DNA from: Bradyrhizobium sp. LHD-71
GTDB lineage: Bacteria; Pseudomonadota; Alphaproteobacteria; Rhizobiales; Xanthobacteraceae
NCBI RefSeq assembly: GCF_031157255.1
Contig: NZ_JAVIFX010000031.1
Location: 1-64,000, forward strand
DNA: 64,000 nucleotides
Reading direction: 5' to 3'
Both the position numbers and the translations under genes were made by a program. This document shows positions 15,927 to 24,699 of this stretch, piece by piece; positions within the stretch are counted from its first letter, which is position 1, and every line of letters starts with the position of its first letter. The notes beneath the pieces were generated by a model. It did not search any database. It was given only the letters and a program-made list of their open reading frames with translations, and had not been told where the DNA came from.

Positions 15927-17516
15927 ATGTTCCTTGCCCACGCGTTAGCCAGACTGTCATCTGCCCTTGCCGTACTTTGCTGTCTGACGTCACTGGCGCT
16001 CGCGCAGAAGAGTGGAGGAACGCTCAATCTGATCGTGCAGCCCGAACCGCAGACCATCAATCTTGGCATCAACCGCCTCGGCCCCACCTCTTTCGTCGGC
16101 AGCAAGATCTATGAGGGGCTGATCACCTTCACGCCAAAGCTCGAACCGAAACCTGCGCTGGCGGAGTCCTGGTCGATCTCACCTGATGGCCTCACCTACA
16201 CCTTCAATTTGCGGAAGGGGGTCACATGGCACGATGGCAAGCCGTTCACGTCGGCCGATGCGCTGTTCAGCTTCCAGAAGTTCCTGCCGGCGGTGTTCTT
16301 CCGCTCGAAGCTGGTTCTGTCCGAGGCTGAGAGCATCACAGCACCGGACGAGCATACGATCGTCTTCAAGCTGAAGGCGCCCTTCCCCGGCTTCATGCAG
16401 ATCTTCGAAGCTACCGGCGGCACCATCATGCCCGCCCATCTCTATGAAGGCGTCACCGATTTTAGAAATGCACCCGCCAACCAGCAATTCATAGGAACGG
16501 GACCGTTCAAGGTCGGCGAGTGGCGGCGCGGCAGCTTCGTTCGCCTGGTCAAGAACGACAACTACTGGGACAAGGGAAAACCGTATCTCAAGGAGATCTA
16601 CTTCCACATCATTCCCGACGCCAACAGCCGCTCGATTGCCTTCGAGACCGGCAAGGTCGACGTTCTTCGCGCCGGTGACGTCGAGAACTTCGATATCTCT
16701 CGCCTCGCGAGCGAGCCCGGCGTTGAGCTGACGGAGGCCGGCTGGGAGTTTTTGCAGCCGATCGGCTACCTGCATCTGAACAACCGGCGCAAACCGTTCA
16801 GCGATGTGCGCGCCCGGCAGGCCGTCGCCCATGCGATCGACCGGAAGTTCATCATCGAAACGATCTTCGGCGGCTTCGGCCGCGAGATCAACGGTCCGTT
16901 CTACAGCTCCAAGCCTTATCGTGATGCGTCCGCCGAGACGAAATACGAGTTCGACGTCGAGAAGGCCAAGAAGCTGCTTGACGAGGCCGGCCTGAAACCA
17001 GGCCCGGGCGGCATTCGCGCCGAGGTTGAACTCGTGCCGCTGCCCTACGGCGAGATGTGGCAACGGCAGGCAGAGTACGTGCGTGAGGCGCTCGGCGCCG
17101 TCGGCATCAAGGCGAATATCGCCTCCGTCGACGTCGCCGGCTGGTCACAGCGGCTGACGACGTTCAACTACGATATCGGCCACAACTTCCTCTATACGTT
17201 CGGCGATGCATCGATCGGCATCAATCAGACCTACCTGTCGGTCAAGGGGGACAATACCGGAACGACCGGCGGCAACGTCCATGGATACTCCAATGCCGAG
17301 GTCGACGACATTCTCGTCAAGGCGGCGCACGAGAACGATCCTGAAACCCGCGCGAAACTCTATTCGCGCTTTCAGCAGATCGTCACCAAGGAGCTTCCCC
17401 TGCTCTGGACCCACGAGATGGTGTTCCCGACCGTCTTTCGAAAAAAGGTCCGCAACCTGACCCTGACTGGACTCGGCACAAATGAGAACTTCGCCGACGT
17501 CTGGATCGACCAGTAA
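15927..17516 (+). CDS. Peptide/nickel-type ABC transporter substrate-binding protein
   Basis: This 529-residue SBP_bac_5 family protein captures a ligand, probably an oligopeptide, in the periplasm. The signal peptide starts at ATG 15927 (MFLAHALARLSSALAVLCCL, cut after ALA). ATG gives a typical exported N-terminus, whereas the frame open from 15870 would add an arginine-rich extension. Family hallmarks include YEGLITFTPKLEPKPALAES, FNLRKGVTWHDGKPFTSAD and VRQAVAHAIDRKFI-like strands. It heads a four-gene operon with two permeases and a fused double ATPase, all on the plus strand, with gaps of 14 bases or less. The ligand range cannot be told. Confidence 0.92.
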   Translation: MFLAHALARLSSALAVLCCLTSLALAQKSGGTLNLIVQPEPQTINLGINRLGPTSFVGSKIYEGLITFTPKLEPKPALAESWSISPDGLTYTFNLRKGVTWHDGKPFTSADALFSFQKFLPAVFFRSKLVLSEAESITAPDEHTIVFKLKAPFPGFMQIFEATGGTIMPAHLYEGVTDFRNAPANQQFIGTGPFKVGEWRRGSFVRLVKNDNYWDKGKPYLKEIYFHIIPDANSRSIAFETGKVDVLRAGDVENFDISRLASEPGVELTEAGWEFLQPIGYLHLNNRRKPFSDVRARQAVAHAIDRKFIIETIFGGFGREINGPFYSSKPYRDASAETKYEFDVEKAKKLLDEAGLKPGPGGIRAEVELVPLPYGEMWQRQAEYVREALGAVGIKANIASVDVAGWSQRLTTFNYDIGHNFLYTFGDASIGINQTYLSVKGDNTGTTGGNVHGYSNAEVDDILVKAAHENDPETRAKLYSRFQQIVTKELPLLWTHEMVFPTVFRKKVRNLTLTGLGTNENFADVWIDQ

Positions 17517-17530
17517 GGTGCTTTGTCAGC

Positions 17531-18520
17531 GTGAGTTCAGGGCGCATACAATTTCTGCTCGGGCGGTTGCTGAAAAGCATCCTGGTGCTGCTGGCCGTGG
17601 TCGTGCTGAATTTCACGATCCTGCGGCTGGCGCCGGGCGATCCGGCATTGATACTGGCGGGCGAGCAAGGCGCCGCCGATGCGGCGTTTGTCGATCAGAT
17701 CAGGAAGGATTTCGGGCTCGACCGGTCGGTCCCTGAACAGCTCGCCGTCTACATCAAGTCGCTGGCGACATTCGATCTTGGACTGTCGTTTCGGGAACGG
17801 CGGCCGATCGCCACCATCATCGGGGAGCGGCTGCCTGCGACCCTCATTCTGACCCTGACAGCATTCGCCCTCTCGCTGCTGATCGGCATCCCGCTCGGAG
17901 CGCTCGCGGCACGGCGACCGCATGGTATGGTCGATGTGGCGCTGACGACGGTCTCGACCGCCTTCTTCGCCATGCCGCTGTTCTGGACGGGCCTGCTGGC
18001 GATCATCTTCTTTTCCGTCTGGCTGAACTGGCTGCCTTCATACGGCATGATGACGGTCGGCGCGCCGTTGAGCGGACTGGCGGCGTTTCTGGACCTGGTG
18101 AAACACCTCGCCCTACCCGCATCGACGCTGGCCCTGTTCTATATCTCGATCTATCTGCGGATCACGCGCGCCGCGGTGCTCGACGTCATGGGCAGCGACT
18201 ATGTTCGCACCGCGCGGGCCATCGGCCTGCCACCCACGCGCATATGGCGCGAGCATATCCTGCGCAATGCGCTGCTGCCGGTAATCACCTTCGCGTCACT
18301 GCAGGCCGGTCACCTGATCGGCGGCTCGATCGTCATCGAGACCGTATTTGCTTGGCCGGGAATTGGCCGGCTGGCGTTCGATGCGCTTCTGCAGCGCGAT
18401 TACAACCTGCTGCTCTCGGTGTTCTTCGTCTCCTCGGTCGTCGTCATGGCGTTCAACTTCCTTGCCGACGCCCTTTATGTGCTGGTCGATCCACGCATCG
18501 AGGCTGGAGCATCCGCATGA
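17531..18520 (+). CDS. Peptide ABC transporter permease, DppB-type
   Basis: This 329-residue inner-membrane protein has the BPD_transp_1 fold with about six helices. The N-terminal pattern LLGRLLKSILVLLAVVVLNF, then RLAPGDPALILAG, is the DppB/OppB signature. The coupling (EAA-like) loop is DYVRTARAIGLPPTRIWREH followed by LRNALLPVITF. The C-terminus GSIVIETVFAWPGIGRLAFD and DPRIEAGA is also typical. The start is GTG 17531, 14 bases after the SBP stop. Its stop overlaps the next start as ATGA. Confidence 0.94.
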   Translation: MSSGRIQFLLGRLLKSILVLLAVVVLNFTILRLAPGDPALILAGEQGAADAAFVDQIRKDFGLDRSVPEQLAVYIKSLATFDLGLSFRERRPIATIIGERLPATLILTLTAFALSLLIGIPLGALAARRPHGMVDVALTTVSTAFFAMPLFWTGLLAIIFFSVWLNWLPSYGMMTVGAPLSGLAAFLDLVKHLALPASTLALFYISIYLRITRAAVLDVMGSDYVRTARAIGLPPTRIWREHILRNALLPVITFASLQAGHLIGGSIVIETVFAWPGIGRLAFDALLQRDYNLLLSVFFVSSVVVMAFNFLADALYVLVDPRIEAGASA

Positions 18521-19359
18521 TCGGTTTCCTGCGCAGCTTCGCATCCCGCCCCTCGACGCTGATCGGCCTCCTCGTCTTTCTGTCAGTCGTTGTGATCGCC
18601 CTGATTGCCGACTGGCTCTATCCCGGCAGCCCATTCCGCATGGTGGCGCGGCCGAATTTGCCGCCGCTATCGACCGGCTATCTGATGGGCACCGACATGC
18701 TCGGTCGCGACCTGACTGCCGCGCTGGTCCACGGTTCGCGCGTCACGTTGAGCATCGCCATCCTGGCGACACTGCTGACGGTTGCGATCGGCACCATCAT
18801 CGGCGCGATCTCGGGCTACTATGGCGCGATCGTCGATGACACCGCGATGCGGGTCACTGAGTTCTTCCAGGCAATTCCGAGCTTCCTGTTCGCGATCGTT
18901 CTGGTCGCCGTGGTGTCGCCGTCCCGTCTCTCTATCGTTCTGGCGATCGCCATTGTCAGCTGGCCCTCGGTGGCGCGGCTGGTCCGTGCCGAGGTCCTGA
19001 CGCTCAGGACGCGCGATTTCGTCCGCGCTGCCCGCGTCGGCGGGCTGTCCGACATGCGCATTCTGTTCTCCCATATCCTTCCCAACGCCATGTCGCCGCT
19101 GCTGGTCAGCGCTTCCGTGGTGATGGCAACCGCGATCCTGATCGAATCCGGCATCAGCTTCCTCGGGCTCGGCGACCGCAACGCCGTCTCGTGGGGCTAC
19201 CTGATCGGCACCGGCCGCACGGCCGTTCGCATCAACTGGTGGCTCTCCGCCCTGCCCGGCTTTGCGATCTTCCTCACCGTCTGGTCGCTGAACCTGGTGG
19301 GCGACGGGCTCAGCACGTGGCTCGATCCGCGCAAGACTGAAACGGGTCGGCATCCATGA
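18517..19359 (+). CDS. Peptide ABC transporter permease, DppC-type
   Basis: This 280-residue second permease subunit has the DppC pattern: LMGTDMLGRDLTAALVHGSR after the first helix, GAISGYYGAIVDDTAMRVTE, and the coupling loop TRDFVRAARVGGLSDMRILF. It ends LVGDGLSTWLDPRKTE. ATG 18517 overlaps the DppB stop by 4 bases; the upstream open frame is antisense-like noise. The stop likewise overlaps the ATPase start, so all three inner subunits are translationally coupled. Confidence 0.94.
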   Translation: MIGFLRSFASRPSTLIGLLVFLSVVVIALIADWLYPGSPFRMVARPNLPPLSTGYLMGTDMLGRDLTAALVHGSRVTLSIAILATLLTVAIGTIIGAISGYYGAIVDDTAMRVTEFFQAIPSFLFAIVLVAVVSPSRLSIVLAIAIVSWPSVARLVRAEVLTLRTRDFVRAARVGGLSDMRILFSHILPNAMSPLLVSASVVMATAILIESGISFLGLGDRNAVSWGYLIGTGRTAVRINWWLSALPGFAIFLTVWSLNLVGDGLSTWLDPRKTETGRHP

Positions 19360-21011
19360 CACCGCTGCTCGATATCCGTGATCTTTCGGTCGCGCTGCCG
19401 CGCGGCTCCGACCGGCGTTACGCGGTCGAGAACGCCGTCCTGACGATCGCACGGGGCGAGACCGTTTGCGTCGTCGGCGAGTCGGGCTCCGGAAAATCCG
19501 TTCTCGCGCAAGCCACCATGGGACTGCTGCCGGAGACCCTGCCGATCACGGGCGGCACCATCACGTTCGACGGACAACGCCTGTCAGGGCTGTCCGAAAG
19601 CCGCTATCGGCAAATCCGCGGCCCGCAGATCGGCATGATTTTTCAGGAGCCGATGACCTCGCTCAATCCCGTGCTGACGATCGGCGCACAGATCGATGGC
19701 GCGCTGACCGCGCACGGCTCACGATCACGGGCAGAACGCGGCGCACGGCGGCGGGAATTGCTGGAACTGATGCGACTGCCAAATCCCTCGCAGATCGGCG
19801 ACCGATATGTCCACGAGCTGTCCGGCGGACAAAGGCAGCGCGTCATGATCGCCATGGCGCTCGCCAACAATCCGAAACTGTTGATCGCGGACGAGCCGAC
19901 AACCGCGCTCGATGTGACGACACAGAAGGAGATCTTGCGGCTGCTCGCGACGCTGCGCAAAGAACTGAACCTGGCCGTCCTGTTCATTACCCACGACTTT
20001 GGCGTCGTCGCCGAGATTGCGGACCGCGTTGTGGTAATGAGCAAGGGGCACGTGGTCGAACAGGGGGACGCCGGCAAGATCCTGCACAGCCCGCGCGATC
20101 CCTATACACGGCGCCTGATCGATGCCGTCCCCCGACTGGCGCCGCCGATCGCAGCGGTACGGTCCAATTCGGACACCGTGCTTGAGATCAAGGGCCTGAC
20201 GAAAACATACAAGGGCCGCTCGAGCTTGTTCGGCGCCCGTCGTGCAGACGTCAAGGCGGTCGATGATGTCGAACTGAGCGTCGCACGCGGCGAAGTGGTC
20301 GCCGTCGTCGGAGAATCCGGTTCCGGGAAGTCGACGCTGGCGCAGATCGTCAGCGGCCTGTTGAAGGCGGACGACGGCAGCGTATGGTTGCACGGGCAGG
20401 ACCTCGCGCAGGTTTCGCGCAGGCAGCGGCGCCGGTTGGCGCCCCACATCCAGATGGTCTTCCAGGACCCCTTCTCGTCGCTCAACCCGCGGCACGACAT
20501 CGAACGCATCATCACCGAGGCACCGATCGCCCATGGCGTGTCGGCGGCCAAAGCCAGGTCCGACATGCAGCGTCTGCTCAAGCTCGTCGGGCTCGACACG
20601 AACGCGGCCAAACGCTACCCCCACGCTTTCTCAGGCGGGCAGCGGCAGCGGATCGGGCTTGCGCGCGCCTTGATCCTCAAGCCCGATCTCCTGATCGCTG
20701 ACGAACCGGTCTCGGCGCTCGACGTGTCGGTGCAGCAGCAGGTGCTGGAGCTATTGGCCGATATCCGGCGCGAGCTCGGGCTTTCGATCCTCTTCATCAC
20801 CCATGATCTGCGCGTCGCGGCGACGGTTGCCGACAGGATCGCGGTGATGCGTCAGGGCCGCATCGTCGAGCAGGGATCCACCGCCGGCCTGCTGCGCGCC
20901 CCGGCGTCGGACTACACCAAGGCTCTGCTCGATGCAGTGCCGGGATTGCAGTGGGAGCAGAATCGCTCGGAGCTCGCGACCGCCGAACGACAACCGTCCA
21001 AGGTCAATTAG
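19356..21011 (+). CDS. Fused peptide ABC transporter ATPase (DppD-DppF in one chain)
   Basis: This 551-residue protein carries both motor domains of the importer, as in GsiA/YejF. Domain 1 (about residues 1-260) has [28 protein letters not shown] and [15 protein letters not shown]. Domain 2 (about 275-530) has [27 protein letters not shown] and [15 protein letters not shown] linker near residue 265 joins the halves. The other two complete peptide operons in this window use separate D and F proteins, so this locus is a distinct lineage. Its stop interlocks with the stop of the convergent livM gene. Confidence 0.95.
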   Translation: MTPLLDIRDLSVALPRGSDRRYAVENAVLTIARGETVCVVGESGSGKSVLAQATMGLLPETLPITGGTITFDGQRLSGLSESRYRQIRGPQIGMIFQEPMTSLNPVLTIGAQIDGALTAHGSRSRAERGARRRELLELMRLPNPSQIGDRYVHELSGGQRQRVMIAMALANNPKLLIADEPTTALDVTTQKEILRLLATLRKELNLAVLFITHDFGVVAEIADRVVVMSKGHVVEQGDAGKILHSPRDPYTRRLIDAVPRLAPPIAAVRSNSDTVLEIKGLTKTYKGRSSLFGARRADVKAVDDVELSVARGEVVAVVGESGSGKSTLAQIVSGLLKADDGSVWLHGQDLAQVSRRQRRRLAPHIQMVFQDPFSSLNPRHDIERIITEAPIAHGVSAAKARSDMQRLLKLVGLDTNAAKRYPHAFSGGQRQRIGLARALILKPDLLIADEPVSALDVSVQQQVLELLADIRRELGLSILFITHDLRVAATVADRIAVMRQGRIVEQGSTAGLLRAPASDYTKALLDAVPGLQWEQNRSELATAERQPSKVN

Positions 21012-22039
21012 CGGGCGACCTCCGCTCGGACCGCCGTGGATTGCTTCGGTTCGCCGGCGAGGATGGCTGGCGCACGTGTTTCGCGGCGGGTTTTCAGTCG
21101 GTCGAGGATGCTGCCGAGGATTCCCTTGGGCAGGAAGATGATGAACACGACCAGCAGCACACCGTAGACCAGGTTGTCCCAGCCGACCGCCTTTGTGCCG
21201 AAGCCGATGCGCAGGACTTCGGCGAGCATGATGGTGATGATGGCGCCGACGGTCGGTCCCAGCATGACGTAGAGGCCGCCAACGATGACCGCGAACACCA
21301 TCTGCAAGGAGATGGCAATGCCGCTCACCGTGTCGGGAGAGATGAACATCTGGTATTGGCAATAGAGCGCACCGGCGAGCGCGGTCATCAGCGCACTGAT
21401 CACGGTGATCTTGAGCTTTTCCCAGGTGACGTTGACGCCTGCCGCGGCGGCAGCGTCTTCGTCCTCGGAGATGGCTTCAAGGGCGTAGCGATCCATGCTG
21501 CGATCGACCCAGCGCCAGACCAGAAGCCCCGCAGCCCAGATACCAAGCGCGATCAGGTACCAGACCGCCTTGTCGTCGAACTGCAGTGCCCAGAGCTGGC
21601 TGCCGCGCGTGCGGTCGGGCGTGTAGCCCAGCGAGCCACCGGTGTAGTTGCGCGTCGCGGTGATGACCTGCAGCACGATGCCGGATAGCGCCAGTGTGAC
21701 CAGCACGAAATAGTGTCCGGTGATGCGGAAGCGGAAGCACGGATAGGCCACGATCACCGCCAGCACGGCGGCAGCCAGCATCGCCAGCGGAATGCCGAGC
21801 CAGGGCGAGACGCCGAGATGGTTCCAGAGCAGCGCCGTAACATAAGCACCGACGCCCATGAAGCCACCGTGCCCCAGCGACACCAGGCCGAAGCGGCCCA
21901 TCATCGACCAGGACGTATAGGCGAATGCCCATATCAAGATGAGGATCAGGATGTGCAGGTGATAAGCGTCGCGATGAACGAACGGCACCGCGATCAGCGC
22001 AGCGCCGGCGATCCAGGGGGCTATCTGGCGCGCGGTCAT
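21008..22039 (-). CDS. livM: Second branched-chain amino acid-type ABC permease LivM
   Basis: This 343-residue permease has GRFGLVSLGHGGFMGVGAYV, the LivM core motif, and the coupling loop LEAISEDEDAAAAAGVNV. FLPKGILGSILDRLK lies near the C-terminus, followed by a 25-residue charged tail that the first LivM lacks. ATG 22039 overlaps the livH stop as ATGA; the frame is open beyond it, over livH, by chance. It is the last gene of the second Liv operon. Its TAA shares two bases with the TAG of the convergent peptide ATPase. Confidence 0.94.
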   Translation of the reverse strand: MTARQIAPWIAGAALIAVPFVHRDAYHLHILILILIWAFAYTSWSMMGRFGLVSLGHGGFMGVGAYVTALLWNHLGVSPWLGIPLAMLAAAVLAVIVAYPCFRFRITGHYFVLVTLALSGIVLQVITATRNYTGGSLGYTPDRTRGSQLWALQFDDKAVWYLIALGIWAAGLLVWRWVDRSMDRYALEAISEDEDAAAAAGVNVTWEKLKITVISALMTALAGALYCQYQMFISPDTVSGIAISLQMVFAVIVGGLYVMLGPTVGAIITIMLAEVLRIGFGTKAVGWDNLVYGVLLVVFIIFLPKGILGSILDRLKTRRETRAPAILAGEPKQSTAVRAEVAR

Positions 22040-22908
22040 GAGCGCCTCGCCAGCAGCCCGGCCGGGCGGATGAACATCATCACGATGAAGAACGCGAACG
22101 CCAGCACGTAGCCCCATTCGAGGTCTGAGTAGAGGCCGCCAAGCGAGATGATCTGAGCAAACAGGAACGCCGCCACAAAGCCGCCGACGAAATTGCCCAG
22201 TCCCCCCAGCACGCAGATGATGAACGTGATCGGTCCGAACGACAGGCCGACGAACGGGTGTACGTCGTACTGCAGCACCAGAAGACAGGCGGCGAGGCCT
22301 GCAAGCGCACCGCCCAGCGCCGAGGTGATGAGATAGATGCGGCCGGCATCGACGCCCATCAGCGGCATGATCTGCCGATCCTGGGCGATGGCGCGGATGG
22401 CGGTGCCGAGGAAGGTCCGCGTCATGAAGAGATAGACGAGCAACATGCCGATCAGCGCCACGCCGAAGGCCAGAAGGCGCGAGTAGCTGAGATGCATGTC
22501 GGCGAACTGCAGCACCGGGAGGCGGATGCCCAGGTTGCGGAAATCTATGCCGAAAGCGACGGTGGCAAAGCTCTGCAGCACGAACAGAACGCCGCCGGTG
22601 GCGAGCAGTTGGTTGATCGGCGCGGCATTCAATAGCGGCGCGATCACCAGAAGGTGCAGGAGCGCCCCGAGGACTGCGACGATCAGGATCGCGAGGGGAG
22701 CTGCCGCGTAGTACGGCAGGCCATAATACTGAACGAGAAAGTACATGCCGTACATGCCGATCATCACCAGCTCGGCGTAACAGATCCACGTCACGTCGAT
22801 CACGCCGAAGATCAGGTTCAGCCCGAGCGCGAGCAGCGCCAGAAGACCGCCGAGCAGGATGCCGTTGATGACGGCTTCGAGAAGGAAGATGTCAAAATGT
22901 TCAAGCAT
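22036..22908 (-). CDS. livH: Second branched-chain amino acid-type ABC permease LivH
   Basis: This 290-residue permease begins MLEHFDIFLLEAVINGILLG, with LNLIFGVIDVTWICYAELVM where LivH proteins carry the first conserved loop, and coupling segment RAIAQDRQIMPLMGVDAG. ATG 22908 is preferred; a start at 22929 would read into a flanking repeat. A palindromic repeat of 123 bases (22924-23046) separates it from livF, so its expression may differ from that of the upstream genes. Confidence 0.94.
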   Translation of the reverse strand: MLEHFDIFLLEAVINGILLGGLLALLALGLNLIFGVIDVTWICYAELVMIGMYGMYFLVQYYGLPYYAAAPLAILIVAVLGALLHLLVIAPLLNAAPINQLLATGGVLFVLQSFATVAFGIDFRNLGIRLPVLQFADMHLSYSRLLAFGVALIGMLLVYLFMTRTFLGTAIRAIAQDRQIMPLMGVDAGRIYLITSALGGALAGLAACLLVLQYDVHPFVGLSFGPITFIICVLGGLGNFVGGFVAAFLFAQIISLGGLYSDLEWGYVLAFAFFIVMMFIRPAGLLARRS

Positions 22909-22923
22909 CGATGACCTGTCCTT

Positions 22924-23046
22924 CGTCATTGCGAGCGAAGCGAAGCAGTCCAGCGCAGAACTGCGGCAATCTCCGACTGGATTGCTTCGTCGCCATAGGC
23001 GAGCGAAGCGACGCCGTTCTTCGAACGGCTATGCCTCGCAATGACG
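22924..23046. repeat. Palindromic REP-like element carrying the 42-base module
   Basis: The outer arms are GTCATTGCGAGCGAAGCGAA on the left and a CTGGATTGCTTCGTCGC plus CGCAATGACG segment on the right. They can fold into a long stem. The right arm is interrupted by a 42-base module (22992-23033) that matches 13890-13931 perfectly in inverted orientation and carries the hairpin GCCGTTC-ttc-GAACGGC. The element lies between livF and livH of the second Liv operon. Confidence 0.85.
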
Positions 23047-23073
23047 GCACCGTCATGCTCACCTGCGCCATGC

Positions 23074-23784
23074 CTACACTCCCAGATACGCCTGCTTGAT
23101 CGTGTCGCTCGCCAGCATGTCGTGCGACGTCCCGGAAGCGCGAATGCTGCCGGCCTCGAGCAGGTACGCGCGGTCGACCACGCGCAGCACCTGCTGCACG
23201 TTCTGCTCGACGATCAGCACGGTAAGACCGCTCGTCCGGATCCGCTTCACCAGCTCGAACACCTGCTGCACGACCACCGGCGCAAGGCCGGCCGAAGGCT
23301 CGTCGAGCAGCAGCAGCTTCGGATCGGACATCAGCGCGCGGCCGATCGCGCACATCTGCTGCTCGCCGCCGGACATGGTTCCCGCGACCTGATCGCGCCG
23401 CTCCTTCATGCGGGGAAACAGGTCGAACACGAAGTCAAGCCGCTCGGCAAAGCGCGCCCGCGCTTCGGGCATGAAGGCGCCCATCTTCAGGTTGTCCTCC
23501 ACCGTCAGGCGGGGAAACAGCCGGCGGTTCTCCGGAACATGGGCGATGCCGAGGCTGACGATTCGATGCGCAGGCGTCTTCAGAATGTCGGCACCTTCGA
23601 ACGAGATCGAGCCGGCGCGTGGACGGATCAGGCCTGAGATCACCCGCATCAAGGTGGTCTTGCCGGCGCCGTTCGGGCCGATCACGCCGACAGCCTCACC
23701 GGCATTGACCTCAAGGCTGACGCCGAACAGCGCCTGGAAGCTTCCGTATCCTGCATCGACGGATTTCAGCTCGAGCATGCGCAT
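23074..23784 (-). CDS. livF: Second Liv-type ABC ATPase LivF
   Basis: This 236-residue ATPase has Walker A GPNGAGKTT, signature MSGGEQQMCAIGRALM and Walker B LLLLDEPSAGLAPVV. The tail IVEQNVQQVLRVVDRAYLLE is typical of LivF. The livG gene lies 3 bases upstream, so the two ATPases are made together, while the permeases follow only after the 22924-23046 repeat. The gene order (SBP, livG, livF, livH, livM) differs from that of the first Liv operon, which argues against recent duplication. Confidence 0.93.
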   Translation of the reverse strand: MRMLELKSVDAGYGSFQALFGVSLEVNAGEAVGVIGPNGAGKTTLMRVISGLIRPRAGSISFEGADILKTPAHRIVSLGIAHVPENRRLFPRLTVEDNLKMGAFMPEARARFAERLDFVFDLFPRMKERRDQVAGTMSGGEQQMCAIGRALMSDPKLLLLDEPSAGLAPVVVQQVFELVKRIRTSGLTVLIVEQNVQQVLRVVDRAYLLEAGSIRASGTSHDMLASDTIKQAYLGV

Positions 23785-23787
23785 TCC

Positions 23788-24543
23788 CTAACCACGTGCG
23801 CGCGCGACGGCGGCCTGCACAGCGTTGGCATCGGTGCCGAGATAGACCTCGATCACCCTCGGATCGCTCGACACCTCCGCCGGCAGGCCTTCGGAGATCT
23901 TCTCGCCGTGATCCAGCACCATGACGCGATCGACCACGCGCATCAGCACGCCCATGATGTGCTCGACCCAGATGATGGTGATGCCGAGCTCGTCGCGGAT
24001 CCGGCGCAGCATGTCGGCCGCCTGCTCCATCTCGTTGTCGTCGAGCCCGCCGAGACTCTCATCGGCCAAAAGCAGCTTCGGCGCGGTCGCCAGCGCTTTC
24101 GCAAGCTCCAGCTTCTTCAGCCCCGCCGCGCCCAAGCCTTCCACGCTTGCCCTGCGATCGGTTGGCAGGCCGACCATGGCAAGCGCGCGCTCCGCGGCCT
24201 CTTCGGCATTGGCGCGGCTGAGCCGACCCTGGCCGAAATAGCCCGCCAGCGCCACGTTCTCGAAAATGGTCAGCCGGTGAAACGGTCGCGGGATCTGGAA
24301 GGTGCGACCGATGCCGCGGTTGATGATCCGATGCGGCGGCAGCCCTGCGATCTCCTCGCCTTCGAATTTGATCGAGCCCGCCGTCGGTGGGAAGGTGCCG
24401 GAGAGCATATTGAAGATCGTGCTCTTGCCCGAACCGTTCGGACCGATCAGGCCGAGGATCTCGCCCCGCGCAACCTTGAACGACACATTGTTGACGGCCT
24501 TGAACCCGCCAAACCGCTTGACCAGGCCTTCGACAACGAGCAC
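23788..24543 (-). CDS. livG: Second Liv-type ABC ATPase LivG
   Basis: This 251-residue ATPase has Walker A GPNGSGKST, the short interval IGRTFQIPRPFHRLTIFENV typical of LivG, Walker B KLLLADESLGGLDDNEM and the terminal stretch WVEHIMGVLMRVVDRVMVLD. The signature is the degenerate form GLGAAGLKKLELAKALA in place of LSGGQ, as in the first operon. In Walker B the usual DEP is DES. A REP-like element separates it from the binding-protein gene upstream. Confidence 0.92.
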   Translation of the reverse strand: MLVVEGLVKRFGGFKAVNNVSFKVARGEILGLIGPNGSGKSTIFNMLSGTFPPTAGSIKFEGEEIAGLPPHRIINRGIGRTFQIPRPFHRLTIFENVALAGYFGQGRLSRANAEEAAERALAMVGLPTDRRASVEGLGAAGLKKLELAKALATAPKLLLADESLGGLDDNEMEQAADMLRRIRDELGITIIWVEHIMGVLMRVVDRVMVLDHGEKISEGLPAEVSSDPRVIEVYLGTDANAVQAAVARARG

Positions 24544-24568
24544 GTGGCTTCCTTTTGTTTGGTTTGCT

Positions 24569-24680
24569 CGTCATTGCGAGCGCACCGCCGTCATTGCGAG
24601 GAGCGAAGCGACGAAGCAATCCGGCACGGCTGATACGGCAGACTCAGACTGGATTGCTTCGCTTTGCTCGCAATGACGGC
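24569..24680. repeat. REP-like palindromic element between the SBP and livG genes
   Basis: The left arm appears twice, as CGTCATTGCGAGCG at 24569 and again as CGTCATTGCGAGGAGCGAAG at 24589. The right arm is ACTGGATTGCTTCGCTTTGC followed by TCGCAATGACGGC, ending at 24680. The arms fold into a long imperfect stem. It belongs to the same family as 22924, 34243 and 41023. The position just after a binding-protein gene suits a role in protecting the SBP message from 3' decay. Confidence 0.85.
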
Positions 24681-24699
24681 GAGGCGCCAGCAATGAGGA

